50,996 nucleotides of DNA from Verrucomicrobiota bacterium (GCA_030153935.1 JASKKX010000002.1:1-50996); one strand, 5' to 3'; shown: positions 26,514 through 35,522, counted from the stretch's first letter. Made by a program: numbers and translations. Notes: generated by a model from the letters alone, not told the origin.

Positions 26514-27540
26514 GAACGGCCTCCGCAACAGTTCGGGGAATCAGCCGCGCACGCAGCGCACCGGGCTTGGCACCGGTCCGGATGCCTTCGCACAAGGTGA
26601 TCAGATTAGCCAGTTCCACGCGGCGCAGAATCGTATAGCCGATCACGGCACCCATTCCCATATGTCCCTGCCGAAAGGCCCGGTTGGCCAGTCGCAGCAG
26701 CCGGTTCCACGCCAGAATTTCCAGCTCTGCCGGATCGGCCGTTTTGGGTCGCGCATCGATCACCCGGCCAGCCGCTATGCCGGCAGCCGTTTCGCAGTCA
26801 GGGGCGGCCAGCAGGGCAGCAAAACGGTTGCGGGTCAGCACCCCGCCGCGCACATACAGTCCGATCAGTGTTTCCGGTTTCAAGTCGTAATTGAATCGGC
26901 CCCGCACCGCCAGCATGAGATGGAAAATGCCGACCTCCTGCCGGACGGCGTTCAGAATCGGCAGACGGTCCTCTCCGGCGATTCCCTGCGCCCGGAAGAT
27001 CAGCTCACTGAAATAAGCGTTGTCGAGAGCTGCTTCTGCAAAAAAGGTTTCGGGCAGGGTGCGGCAGGTTTCATCGACGGCCTGAAGACGCTTACACAAA
27101 ACCGGATTCGGAATCTGTGCAAAAAAAGTGTCGATCGACTCAGCCGCAACAAATTTCGCCGCATCGAGAGCCAGATCGTCCGGCAGCGAAATCAGGTGCC
27201 GGCGGAGAACTTCAAGTCGGGTATGAGTGGATCGTCCGCGAGCCAGCACCTTGAGATCTTCAACCTGAAACCGGACACGCAGCCACGGTAAAAGTGCCCG
27301 GCGATCCTCTGCCACACCCCCGGAGAGCCGGTTCAATTCGTTTAGAAAATCAAGGACCATCCGACGCTGAAGATCAAAGGCGGAGGAAATGGATTCATCA
27401 GGATACAAGGTACGGGACAGTTCCTGTACAGTACGGACACGAGACAGTTCATCCAATCGGCCGGCTTCCGCCAGCCGGCTGCGCCGGCCGTGCAGCATGG
27501 CCGCGAGGAAATTTTTCTCCATAGGGACGGGCTGCGTCAT
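26506..27540 (-). CDS. atpC: V/A-type ATPase subunit C (rotor-ring adaptor)
   Basis: A 344-residue all-helical subunit linking the central stalk to the proteolipid ring. Low sequence conservation is usual; the three-fold repeated helical pattern (EDLKVLARG, FFAEAALDNAYFSELI, FNYDLKPETLIGLYVRGG, ILRRVELANLITLCEGI) and the operon slot before subunit I support the call. Met at 27540 (MTQPVPMEKN) is preferred to 27585 because the longer form begins in a basic stretch overlapping the upstream gene end. Confidence 0.85.
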   Translation of the reverse strand: MTQPVPMEKNFLAAMLHGRRSRLAEAGRLDELSRVRTVQELSRTLYPDESISSAFDLQRRMVLDFLNELNRLSGGVAEDRRALLPWLRVRFQVEDLKVLARGRSTHTRLEVLRRHLISLPDDLALDAAKFVAAESIDTFFAQIPNPVLCKRLQAVDETCRTLPETFFAEAALDNAYFSELIFRAQGIAGEDRLPILNAVRQEVGIFHLMLAVRGRFNYDLKPETLIGLYVRGGVLTRNRFAALLAAPDCETAAGIAAGRVIDARPKTADPAELEILAWNRLLRLANRAFRQGHMGMGAVIGYTILRRVELANLITLCEGIRTGAKPGALRARLIPRTVAEAVHV

Positions 27541-27554
27541 TTCTGAAAGACCCT

Positions 27555-27887
27555 TTAACCGGTTTGATTTTTTCCTGCTACACAATCCACCACAGCAGCT
27601 ACAGCAAAACGGCGCAGCTGATCGTCGATCAGCACGCTGGATTCCATCTCCTGTACTGCACGTGCCAATTGCGCTGCTTTTTTGTCTTCAGCTGCTTTCA
27701 CAGCATTTTCAATCAACTCATCTGCTGTCCGGCGGACCTCAGTTCGGGCCTGTTCATCATTGGCCCTGGCCTGTCGCCGCGCTTCGCTGAGAAGACGTTC
27801 CGCTTCTGTCCGGGCCTCCTGGAGAATCTGCTTGGCTTCATTCTCCGCCTCCATGACCTGGTGTATGACATCCTGCATTCCACGCAC
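27555..27887 (-). CDS. V/A-type ATPase subunit H/G-like coiled-coil stalk protein
   Basis: A 107-110-residue protein made almost wholly of an A/E/K/R-rich coiled coil (ENEAKQILQEARTEAERLL). It resembles the peripheral stalk subunit G/H that pairs with E. The start may be at 27887 or three codons later at 27878. It lies 14 bases before subunit C and 35 bases after the EIIA-like gene. Coiled-coil composition alone is not diagnostic, so the assignment rests largely on position. Confidence 0.78.
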   Translation of the reverse strand: MRGMQDVIHQVMEAENEAKQILQEARTEAERLLSEARRQARANDEQARTEVRRTADELIENAVKAAEDKKAAQLARAVQEMESSVLIDDQLRRFAVAAVVDCVAGKNQTG

Positions 27888-27922
27888 TCCTGCGGTTTTT
27901 GCAAATTCCGTTCTGACCGGCC

Positions 27923-28375
27923 CTATTCCTCGCTGTCGATGATATCCAGGATTTCCCGGGCGGTTTTGGCCTCGATGATTTTCCGATAAAAGCCCGGGAT
28001 CATCAGCAGACGACTGATCTCGGCCAGCGCCTGAATGTGCGGCCCGGGATCATTGTTCGTTGCGAGAAGCATAAGAACGAGATGGACCGGCTCATTATCT
28101 ACAGCATCGAATTCGATTCCCCCGGACGACACGCCCAGCGCTGCGACCAGCTTGGGGATCGAGGGGTGCTTCCCGTGGGGAATTGCGATCCCCTTGCCGA
28201 TTCCGGTGGTACCCTGTTCCTCCCGCCACCGGAGGGCTTCAAGAGCACCGGATCGATCGGTCAGGCGTCCATTCCGGACGAGAAGATCAACCATCTCTTC
28301 GAAGCATTCTTCCTTATCAATGCTCTCCAGCCCTACCTTGATTACGGATTCATCAAGCAAATCGTGTATTCTCAT
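27923..28375 (-). CDS. PTS EIIA-Ntr-like (PtsN family) protein heading the ATPase operon
   Basis: A 150-residue EIIA domain of the fructose/mannitol/nitrogen-PTS family. The phosphorylatable histidine lies in GIAIPHGKHP, preceded by EALRWREEQGTTGIGKG and followed by HLVLMLLAT, as in PtsN. The ATG at 28375 has a strong GGAGGGG ribosome-binding site; the track's 28423 start is not supported. It is the first gene of the leftward ATPase operon. No EIIB, EIIC, HPr or EI gene is near, so a regulatory role is more likely than sugar transport. A functional tie to the ATPase is inferred from operon structure. Confidence 0.87.
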   Translation of the reverse strand: MRIHDLLDESVIKVGLESIDKEECFEEMVDLLVRNGRLTDRSGALEALRWREEQGTTGIGKGIAIPHGKHPSIPKLVAALGVSSGGIEFDAVDNEPVHLVLMLLATNNDPGPHIQALAEISRLLMIPGFYRKIIEAKTAREILDIIDSEE

Positions 28376-28521
28376 CGCCCCTCCGTACTTTGTACTGAAC
28401 ATTCCTGCGCCATTATTGCGCAAGATGCTTTAATAATCTGCAATCTACTCTGTTAAGATGACTCTATGCAAGTGTATAGCATCGGTTTGTGGAGGAAAGC
28501 ACCCCCTTCTGAGCCATCCGC

Positions 28522-28865
28522 TTACCGGCGGAGCAGACCGAACGACAGCAGGCAGACGACACCGACGAACAGAACCATGACCGGTCCCGAAGGAAGGTCG
28601 AGCGGATAACTTAAAGCCAGGCCGCTCAAAACGCAGATCGCGCAGAGCACACTGAAAACCATCATGCCCTGCCGCAACTCCCGGAAAAAGCGCAAGGCGG
28701 TCATGCGCCAGGTAAGCAGCAAAACAAACCCGAACTCGACCCGGATGCCCCTGCAACCGCGCAAATTCCTCATCAGAACAGACCGGCTGCATCCGTGAAT
28801 AAATCGGTTCAGCATATCCGGGGGTACGCGCCAGAAAAACCAGCCCGCCGGACAACCAGATTACC
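28522..28865 (-). pseudogene. Decayed metal ABC-3 transporter permease (ZnuB/MntB-like)
   Basis: Two minus-strand frames together recall the C-terminal half of a zinc/manganese ABC permease. One holds GGLVFLARTPGYAE and DEEFARLQG; the other holds VEFGFVLLLT and then the C-terminal helix with LSGLALSYPLDLPSGPVMVL. The order is right, but a frameshift separates the frames and the segments between TPGYAE and DEEFAR and after LLLT are missing, so there are internal deletions. No ATPase or binding-protein partner is present. The flanking sequence to 28987 shows no other recognisable gene. Identity of the family is fairly secure from the SY-LDLPSG motif; function is lost. Confidence 0.72.
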
Positions 28866-28987
28866 GCCGATCTCTTCCGGCGCAAAGATTCGCGCCGTGC
28901 CATCCACGAAGACAGTCTGATACAGCCTTGCCGTTTTGCACAGCGCATATCGGTTGACAGCGCTTTTATCTCGGTATCGGTTTTTGA

Positions 28988-30280
28988 TTATTGAAATGCT
29001 GTAAGACCGGCAATAGCCGCTCCAACCAGAGGAGCGTCATCGACCCGGATACAACGGATATGAAGCCCGTGTTCGCTGAGCATAATTTTCAGATGAGCCT
29101 GCACTTTGTCCGCCAACTGAAAGGTTTTATAATAGGTCGATCCGTCAATATTCACGCAAACCGGGCGTTCCGGGTCCTGTCCGGAACCGCACTTTACCAC
29201 ACCGGCCAGAATATTGACTGCCGTCAGCAGCGCCGCACGATCCACGACCGCCGCAAAAACAGTTCTCATAATTTCGCGATCCGCATCGGTAAACGCTTCG
29301 GACCCCAGCACCCCGATATCGCGACCGTTCTTCGCGCTCAGGTTATCGATGTGGATTGTGGAGAGATTTTCCAGGGTCAGAAGCAATGCCTTTCCGGTGG
29401 CGGAAAATACATTCTCAGCAGCCAGCGTTTTCAGCAGTTCAAAAGTGAGAGGTCCCATGTAGACCCCCGAAATTGTTTTTTCAAAGACATGGCCGCCGGG
29501 GTTTTCACTGCGTTCATCAAGTTGCAGGTCAACCGGGCCCCGCGCAAAGGCACTGAATCCACCGGCCTCGACGTTGATCACCTGCGATCCGGGAGGAAGC
29601 TGCCCCTTGAGCTTACCGATGTTTTCATTGCGTTCAACGTAGGCGGTATTGGTTCCGGTTCCCAGAATCAGACCGATATAGGAGGAAGCCCGGAACCCTT
29701 GTCCCTTCGCCATCCCGGCCAGCAGGGTTGCGACGGTATCGTTGAGCATGGCAACCCGCTTGCCGATCATGCCGCGCGCCTCCAATGTCTGAATCAGTCC
29801 GGCACCGATCTGTTTTCCGATCAGGTCCGGAATTTTTATTTCCTTGGTCCAGCGCAGCAGACGGCCGTCCAGATTCGGCAGAATGGTCGCCGGATAAGAA
29901 AAACAGAAACCGATACAGTCGAATTCATCTTTCACCGGTTCGAGCGCATCCGCCAGCACGGTATAGAATTCAGCAGCACTGGCTTTTTTATCACGACCCG
30001 GCATCGGCTGTTTGCTGAACCCGGAAAGTTCTATTCTTCCCGTTTCATCGAACCTGGCGATACAGGTGCGGAGATTTGTTCCTCCCGCATCAATAACCGC
30101 AACCGACCGGCCTGCAGGCACCGCGGCCTCCGTTGCGACATACGCCGGAATCATGGCAAGAGAGCTGGCTTCACCATTAAGGCCTTTTGTCATTTCATCC
30201 AGAAAACTGGTCAGTAACTGTTCTGAGTCATAAGCCTCAGCCGAAACCATCTGTCTCTTCAGCCATGCTGTAATATCCAT
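28988..30280 (-). CDS. Hexokinase family protein
   Basis: A 430-residue protein of the eukaryote-type hexokinase family (ASKHA fold), which is uncommon in bacteria; most bacteria use ROK or glucokinase enzymes. Phosphate-binding motifs are SVAVIDAGGTNLRT and MLNDTVATLLAG, with the sugar-site loop GFCFSYPATILPN and GLILGTGTNTAY. It should phosphorylate a hexose at C6 using ATP. The ATG at 30280 has a GGAGGA ribosome-binding site; the track's start at 30316 does not. An EamA transporter lies immediately upstream in the same direction. Confidence 0.88.
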   Translation of the reverse strand: MDITAWLKRQMVSAEAYDSEQLLTSFLDEMTKGLNGEASSLAMIPAYVATEAAVPAGRSVAVIDAGGTNLRTCIARFDETGRIELSGFSKQPMPGRDKKASAAEFYTVLADALEPVKDEFDCIGFCFSYPATILPNLDGRLLRWTKEIKIPDLIGKQIGAGLIQTLEARGMIGKRVAMLNDTVATLLAGMAKGQGFRASSYIGLILGTGTNTAYVERNENIGKLKGQLPPGSQVINVEAGGFSAFARGPVDLQLDERSENPGGHVFEKTISGVYMGPLTFELLKTLAAENVFSATGKALLLTLENLSTIHIDNLSAKNGRDIGVLGSEAFTDADREIMRTVFAAVVDRAALLTAVNILAGVVKCGSGQDPERPVCVNIDGSTYYKTFQLADKVQAHLKIMLSEHGLHIRCIRVDDAPLVGAAIAGLTAFQ

Positions 30281-30316
30281 TATCAGAATCCTCCATAGGA
30301 AGTCGATTAAACACAT

Positions 30317-31228
30317 TTACCCGGTGCGCTTCAAGAGGCTTCTTTTTTGGGGAACATGAACCAGCGCAGCCAACATTCCGCCCAGAATGAAAAGGCCGCC
30401 GAGGAGCATCGGCACCGTCAGGTTTTCGTTGAGTACAATCCAGGCAAATAATGCGGCCAGGAACGGCTTCAGGAAAAACACCATGGAGCCGACTCCTGCG
30501 TCAACATGGCTGATTCCGTAAATAAAAAGAAAATAGCCCAATGCGGTTCCGACCAGCGAAAGATAGGCGACGCCCAGCCAGTCGGCCGCACCATAGGCGG
30601 CAAGAGGAAAGGATTCCATGTCCCAGGCCAGCGGCAGCAGCAGAATACCGCCGATCAGACAGGTAAACGCCGTAAGAGGCAGTGCGCCGTAACGCGACAT
30701 TATTTTTTTAGAAAAGACGGTATACAGTGCAAAAAAAACCGTTGCCGCCGCCATCAGCAAAAGACCGCGGCCTGATACATCCCCGGCATGATCCCGCGAA
30801 AGAATGATAATTCCCGTCACACACAGAACTGCGGAGATCGCTTTGCGGAGCGTGATTTTTTCGGCGAGAACCAGCGGGGCGAAAAGCACGACAAAAACCG
30901 GATTACAGCTGAAAACCAGCGCCGCAATATTGGCGGGAAGAAGGGTAATTGCAAAATGGAAAAAGCCCGCCATCAACGTCACCCCGACCAGACCGAGGAT
31001 GGCAAGCGCCCTGAAATCGCGACGGTTCAGCCGAACCTCCCGTTGACGCAACTGGCGGCATGCCGGAAAAACCAGAACCAGGCCGGTAACGATAAATCGT
31101 AAAAATGCCAGCCAGAACGGGTACTGTCCGGCAATTCCGCCGCCGGACTGCATCACCTTGGATGCCACTTCGATTGTGCTGAACAGAATAATACCTGCAA
31201 ACAAAGAACACAGGCTGCGCCACTTCAT
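30317..31228 (-). CDS. EamA/DMT family transporter
   Basis: A 303-residue integral membrane protein with about ten hydrophobic helices in two EamA repeats (LALGLVGVTLMAGFFHFAI-like first half; GTALGYFLFIYGISHVDAGVGSMVFFLKPFLAALFAW-like second half). The family exports or imports small metabolites such as amino acids or nucleotides; the substrate cannot be predicted. It starts inside the end of def (4-base overlap), and hexokinase follows. Confidence 0.88.
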   Translation of the reverse strand: MKWRSLCSLFAGIILFSTIEVASKVMQSGGGIAGQYPFWLAFLRFIVTGLVLVFPACRQLRQREVRLNRRDFRALAILGLVGVTLMAGFFHFAITLLPANIAALVFSCNPVFVVLFAPLVLAEKITLRKAISAVLCVTGIIILSRDHAGDVSGRGLLLMAAATVFFALYTVFSKKIMSRYGALPLTAFTCLIGGILLLPLAWDMESFPLAAYGAADWLGVAYLSLVGTALGYFLFIYGISHVDAGVGSMVFFLKPFLAALFAWIVLNENLTVPMLLGGLFILGGMLAALVHVPQKRSLLKRTG

Positions 31229-31776
31229 TTTATATTCCGGCTCTGCTTTTTCAGATTCCGAAGGAGCAGCATATTCTGAAGTTTCGTCGCAGGGGTCATA
31301 TAGTCCACCAGCAGAATTCCATGAAGATGATCCAGTTCATGCTGAATTGCGCGGGCCAGTAAACCTTTTGCATTGAGAACCTGCACATTTCCGTTCCGAT
31401 CCAAATAGCGCACGACGACCTCGGCGGGACGCTCCACGGGAATATACAGCTTGGGAAAACTAAGGCATCCCTCTTCGGCGATCGCCGTTTCCTCAGAAGA
31501 TCCGATGATTTCCGGATTAATGAAAGCCTGCGGCATTTCAACACCGGGATTATTGGGAAATCCCTGCGCGTTTTTATCCGCCTCGGCAGGTACATCCAGA
31601 ACAAAGATCGCTTCGGTTCTGCCGATCTGCTCGGCGGCCAGACCAATGCCTTCTCCTGCATACATGATGTCCAGCAGGCGATCAGCCAGCTTACGGATTT
31701 CCTCGGTGACTTTTTTGACCGGTTCAGACTGTTTCCGCAAAACCGGATTTCCGTAAATACAGATCGGACCTTCCAT
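31225..31776 (-). CDS. def: Peptide deformylase
   Basis: A 183-residue metalloenzyme removing the N-formyl group from nascent proteins. All three motifs are present: GIGLAAEQIG (motif 1), EEGCLSFP (motif 2, metal cysteine) and QHELDHLHG (motif 3, metal histidines and catalytic glutamate). fmt is not adjacent. The gene overlaps the EamA transporter by 4 bases and is divergent from the radical SAM gene 41 bases away. Confidence 0.96.
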   Translation of the reverse strand: MEGPICIYGNPVLRKQSEPVKKVTEEIRKLADRLLDIMYAGEGIGLAAEQIGRTEAIFVLDVPAEADKNAQGFPNNPGVEMPQAFINPEIIGSSEETAIAEEGCLSFPKLYIPVERPAEVVVRYLDRNGNVQVLNAKGLLARAIQHELDHLHGILLVDYMTPATKLQNMLLLRNLKKQSRNIK

Positions 31777-31817
31777 TTTTTCTCCTCAACCTTGTTCTAA
31801 ACGCGTATTTGTATCGT

Positions 31818-33293
31818 ATGGACATTATTTTCTCAACGTTTAACGCCCGCTATTCCCATACGGCGCTCTCCCTGCGCTATCTGCGCGCCAATCTGGGAGA
31901 TCTTCAGGATCAATCGGTCATTGTTGAATTTGATAATCGTCTCTCTCCATACGCAGCTGCTGAAAAACTGCTCTCGTACAACCCGAAGATCATCCTGTTC
32001 AGTGTCTACATCTGGAATCTTGTACTCACCTACGAAACGGTCGCCATTCTGCGCACCGTCAATCCAGGAATCAAAATCGTGATCGGCGGACCGGAAGTCA
32101 GTTATGAATACAACGATTCACTGATTGTCCAGCAGGCGGATCACCTGGTGTGCGGGGAAGGCGAAGGCGTCATAGCCGGTTTATGCCGCGAGCTGCTGGA
32201 CGGAAAATCCGGACCGAAAATAATCCACGCCCCGCCGGCAGATCTGCACCGGATCAAACTGCCTTACAACGAATATACGGAAGAAGACATTGCCCATCGC
32301 CGCATCTATGTTGAAACCTCCCGCGGCTGTCCCTTTACCTGTCAATACTGTCTTTCCGCAGTTGAACCGGGTGTGCGTTTTTTCCCGCGGGAGCAGATTT
32401 TTACGGCGTTTAAACAGCTCATCGAACGCGGCGCACGGATTTTCAAGTTTCTTGACCGCAGCTTCAACATCAATACTGCTCATGCCGCCGCCGTTCTGCA
32501 GTTTTTTTTCGACAACCGGCAAAACGGCATGATGCTCCACCTGGAATGGGAACCGGAGCGTTTTCCGCCGATCCTTGAAAAAATGATAACTGAAGCCCCT
32601 CCCGGATTCTTTCAGCTGGAGGTCGGCGTACAGACATTTAATCCCGAAGTTGCTGTACGCATCGAAAGAAAACTGAATGCGGAGCAAATCGAAACACATA
32701 TCCGTGCTCTCGCCGCCGCCCCGTCCGCACATCTTCACGCCGACCTCATCGCCGGTCTGCCGGGAGAAGATCTTGAAAGTATATCAAGAGGGTTTGACCG
32801 TCTGCACGCCTGCGGTCCCCAGGAAATCCAGCTCGGCATTCTCAAAAAGCTGCGCGGAGCACCCATCGCCCGGCACGATGTTGAATGGCAGATGGTTTAT
32901 AATACCTCACCGCCCTATGATGTTCTGCAGACCTCAACACTCAGCTTTGTTGAGCTTCAGCAAATCCGCCGCTTTGCCCGGTTCTGGGATATCACCGTCA
33001 ACAGCGGGCGGTTTCCGCATACCGCGCCGCTGCTTTGGAAAAACCGGTCGTCGGTATTCGCCGCTTTCATGGAATGGAGCGAATGGCTCTATCGCAAAAC
33101 CGGTTCCACTGCGGGAATCGCTCCGCCGCGTCTCGCGCGTCTCCTCGAAGAGTTTTTAACCGGAAAACGGCCTCTGTCCGCGGAAACCGTTTCCTGTGCA
33201 ATTCAATGCGATCAGAACAGCAGATCCCGCGGATCAAAAGGCATGGAACGTCAGACCCGATCAGGCATTCCGAAAAACACAAAATCGGTGTAA
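31818..33293 (+). CDS. B12-binding domain radical SAM protein (DUF4080-type)
   Basis: A 491-residue protein with an N-terminal B12-binding Rossmann domain (residues 1-130; IIFSTFNARYSHTALSLRYL start, VIGGPEVSYE), a radical SAM domain with the cluster motif RGCPFTCQYC (~165), and a C-terminal DUF4080-like region. It probably performs a methylation or rearrangement on an unknown substrate. No DxHxxG motif is seen, as is usual in this domain group. The ATG at 31818 fits the domain start. It is convergent with ruvX. Confidence 0.87.
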   Translation: MDIIFSTFNARYSHTALSLRYLRANLGDLQDQSVIVEFDNRLSPYAAAEKLLSYNPKIILFSVYIWNLVLTYETVAILRTVNPGIKIVIGGPEVSYEYNDSLIVQQADHLVCGEGEGVIAGLCRELLDGKSGPKIIHAPPADLHRIKLPYNEYTEEDIAHRRIYVETSRGCPFTCQYCLSAVEPGVRFFPREQIFTAFKQLIERGARIFKFLDRSFNINTAHAAAVLQFFFDNRQNGMMLHLEWEPERFPPILEKMITEAPPGFFQLEVGVQTFNPEVAVRIERKLNAEQIETHIRALAAAPSAHLHADLIAGLPGEDLESISRGFDRLHACGPQEIQLGILKKLRGAPIARHDVEWQMVYNTSPPYDVLQTSTLSFVELQQIRRFARFWDITVNSGRFPHTAPLLWKNRSSVFAAFMEWSEWLYRKTGSTAGIAPPRLARLLEEFLTGKRPLSAETVSCAIQCDQNSRSRGSKGMERQTRSGIPKNTKSV

Positions 33294-33353
33294 TCTGAAA
33301 ATACAGCGAACAGGCCGGATCCCGGGGAATCGCCCGGAGGGGGGTGTATGGCC

Positions 33354-33761
33354 TTACATCCGCGCATCCAGATAATTCTGCAGAATAATCTGCGCCGCGA
33401 CCTTATCCACAACGCCCTTGCGCTTCTTTCCGTCGAGTCCCGCTTCGCGCAGCGCGTTATGCGCACTCACCGTGCTCAGTCGCTCATCCCACTCAAAAAC
33501 CGGTACATCCGTTTTCGTTTTGAGCTTTTCTTCAAACGCGCGCACCTTCTCCGTCGCCGGTCCGTACGAACCGTCCATATTGCGCGGCAGACCGATTACA
33601 ATCTTTTCCACACCGTGTTTAATAAGCAACGCAACAATCTCATCAATGGCCGACTTACCGCTTTGAATCGTCGTCAGCGGTGAGGCGAGAAACGCGGTTT
33701 CATCGCTCATTGCAATGCCGATGCGCACGTCGCCGTGATCAATACCGAGCACGCGTCCCAT
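33354..33761 (-). CDS. ruvX: Holliday junction resolvase-like RuvX (YqgF)
   Basis: A 135-residue RNase H-fold nuclease. The family motifs VLGIDHGDVRIGIAMSD, VIGLPRNMDGSYG and FEWDERLST are all present; the aspartates/glutamate in these form the metal site. It is implicated in 16S rRNA maturation or recombination. It begins at the last base of manC (1-base overlap), so the pair is cotranscribed. Confidence 0.92.
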   Translation of the reverse strand: MGRVLGIDHGDVRIGIAMSDETAFLASPLTTIQSGKSAIDEIVALLIKHGVEKIVIGLPRNMDGSYGPATEKVRAFEEKLKTKTDVPVFEWDERLSTVSAHNALREAGLDGKKRKGVVDKVAAQIILQNYLDARM

Positions 33762-34843
33762 CAGAGCAGTTCCTCAAACGAACCCTTTTCCTTCAGGGCG
33801 GCCACCATTTTTTTTATATCCTGCGCACGCTCCTTCGGGCAGACCAGTGTCACGCCTTCGGCCTGCACCACCACCAGATTCTCTGCGCCGATCACCGCCG
33901 TCAACCGATCTTTGGAATAAATAATATTATTCTTCGAATCGATCTGTTCGCAGGTACCGATCAGCGTATTTCCGTTTTCGTCCGGAGAGAAATGGTTCTC
34001 CAGAGCGGGCCATGAACCGACGTCGTCCCACGCGAAGGTTCCGCATGCCATCACAATATTATCCGCTTTTTCCATCAGCGCGTAATCAATCGATATTTTT
34101 CCGAGGGTCGGATAGATTTTTTCAAGGCCTCGGTGGATTTCGCCGCGCGCGGCATATTCCTTCAGCTCATCCATCAGCTGCTTCATCCCCGGGCAGTGCG
34201 CGGCAAACGCGCGCGAAAGGGTAGGAACCGACCAGATAAACATGCCGGAATTCCAGAAGAACGTTCCGGCATTGAGGTAATGCTGTGCCGTTTCCGCATC
34301 CGGTTTTTCGACAAAGCGCACCGCTTTTTTAAACTGCACATTTTCCAGAACCTGAAAATCCTCGCCCGACTCGATATAACCGAAACCGGTTTGCGGAGAG
34401 GTCGGCCGAATCCCGATGGTCACCAGAATTTCATTCTGCTCCGCGAGATCCATCCCGCCGCGCAGCGTCGCCCTGAAGACATCGGGATCGCCCATCACGT
34501 GATCGGCGGTCAGCACGGCAAAAACAGCCTGCGGATCGCGTGCAGCAATCAGCGCGCCGCCGCAGGCCACTGCTGCGGCCGTATCGCGGCCGATCGGCTC
34601 GCCGACGATATTTTCCGGCGGCAGCATCGGAACCGCCGCGCGCGCGGCTTCGACCAAGTCGGCATTCGTCACCACAAAAACATTTTCCGGCGGAATCAAA
34701 CTGTCGAGGCGGTCCACCGCCTGAGCAATCAGCGGCCGGTCACCGACCAGCGCCAAAAGCTGCTTCGGATGTTTCGATGTGCTCAGCGGCCAGAAGCGTT
34801 CGCCCTTCCCGCCGGCCATAATCACTGCATAACGTCCTGCCAT
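33761..34843 (-). CDS. manC: Mannose-1-phosphate guanylyltransferase
   Basis: A 360-residue nucleotidyltransferase making GDP-mannose for surface polysaccharides. Motifs are IMAGGKGERFWPLS (GGxGxRxWPxS), the metal-binding VLTADHVM and FVEKPDAETAQHYL. It is the short monofunctional form without the C-terminal phosphomannose isomerase cupin. It precedes ruvX with a 1-base overlap. A tight hairpin (AGACGGGG/CCCCGTCT) lies upstream, between it and a decayed gene. Confidence 0.93.
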   Translation of the reverse strand: MAGRYAVIMAGGKGERFWPLSTSKHPKQLLALVGDRPLIAQAVDRLDSLIPPENVFVVTNADLVEAARAAVPMLPPENIVGEPIGRDTAAAVACGGALIAARDPQAVFAVLTADHVMGDPDVFRATLRGGMDLAEQNEILVTIGIRPTSPQTGFGYIESGEDFQVLENVQFKKAVRFVEKPDAETAQHYLNAGTFFWNSGMFIWSVPTLSRAFAAHCPGMKQLMDELKEYAARGEIHRGLEKIYPTLGKISIDYALMEKADNIVMACGTFAWDDVGSWPALENHFSPDENGNTLIGTCEQIDSKNNIIYSKDRLTAVIGAENLVVVQAEGVTLVCPKERAQDIKKMVAALKEKGSFEELL

Positions 34844-34872
34844 TATTCCCTCTCTTTTTTTTCTGATGAGTC

Positions 34873-34891
34873 AGACGGGGCAACCCCGTCT
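34873..34891. repeat. Short perfect hairpin, REP-like
   Basis: AGACGGGG and CCCCGTCT form a perfect 8-bp stem with a CAA loop. It lies at the 3' end of the decayed HEAT-repeat gene and upstream of manC. It may have been that gene's terminator. GACGGGG is also the core word of the palindrome in tilS. Confidence 0.5.
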
Positions 34892-35472
34892 TACATTTCA
34901 ACATTCATAACACCTTTGCACGCAGGATAGGCGGAACAGCCCCGGAATTCTTTTCCGGCACTCGGACCTTTCCCCGCCGGTCGCTCTCTTATTTCACCAC
35001 CGCACAGCATCGCATTTCCGGCGAGTTCTGCTTCCGCCTTTGCCACAAAATTTGTCAGACCCGCCAAACGGGGCCGATTCGTCCGTTCGGGCGGCAAATC
35101 CGCGACATCATACCGCAGCCGCTCGCGCATAGCCAGCGCTTCCGGCGAATTCTTTTCCCGGTCTCTTCGTCTTTAACCGTGATCAGACGCATCCGGGCCG
35201 GATATTTCTGAGACGAGGCCTGCCCGTTGAAGAAGATGATCCGCGAGAACTCCCTTTTTCCCGCCTTCGCCAGCCTGTCGGATATAATGGCTGAAAAACT
35301 CCCTGGCCGGCCTTCACATCGTGCCTTTTGCCGTCGCTGAGATGGCCAGCCGCCGAACCAGCGGCGATTCGGAGCGGGTCAGTTCCGCCAGTTCACCGAA
35401 AGCAGCAGCGGGGGCACTTTCACCCAGCACTTTGGCCTGCGCGGCCAGCTTTCTTTCGTTCGCGATGTTCAT
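34891..35472 (-). pseudogene. Decayed gene: HEAT-repeat start and topoisomerase-type zinc-finger end
   Basis: Reading the minus strand, an open frame from 35472 begins MNIANERKLAAQ and continues into a HEAT-like stretch (GELAELTRSESPLVRRLAIS) before a stop. A second frame then carries IIFFNGQASSQKYPARMRL and EETG, and a third gives SPEALAMRERL and ends in a zinc-ribbon like that of topoisomerase I tails (KGPSAGKEFRGCSAYPACKG). At least two frameshifts and a stop interrupt it, and the middle is much too short for an intact protein. No intact gene is present between trpA and manC. The parent family is not recognised with certainty. Confidence 0.6.
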
Positions 35473-35522
35473 GACGGGTGCCGCATTTTCGATGCTTCAC
35501 CGCGTCCGCAATAAGTGGAACG

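Noticed and set aside
28445-28948. 167-codon minus-strand ORF as an intact gene
   Set aside because: Only part of this frame (GGLVFLARTPGYAE to DEEFARLQG) matches the permease; the match continues in another frame, so it is part of a pseudogene.
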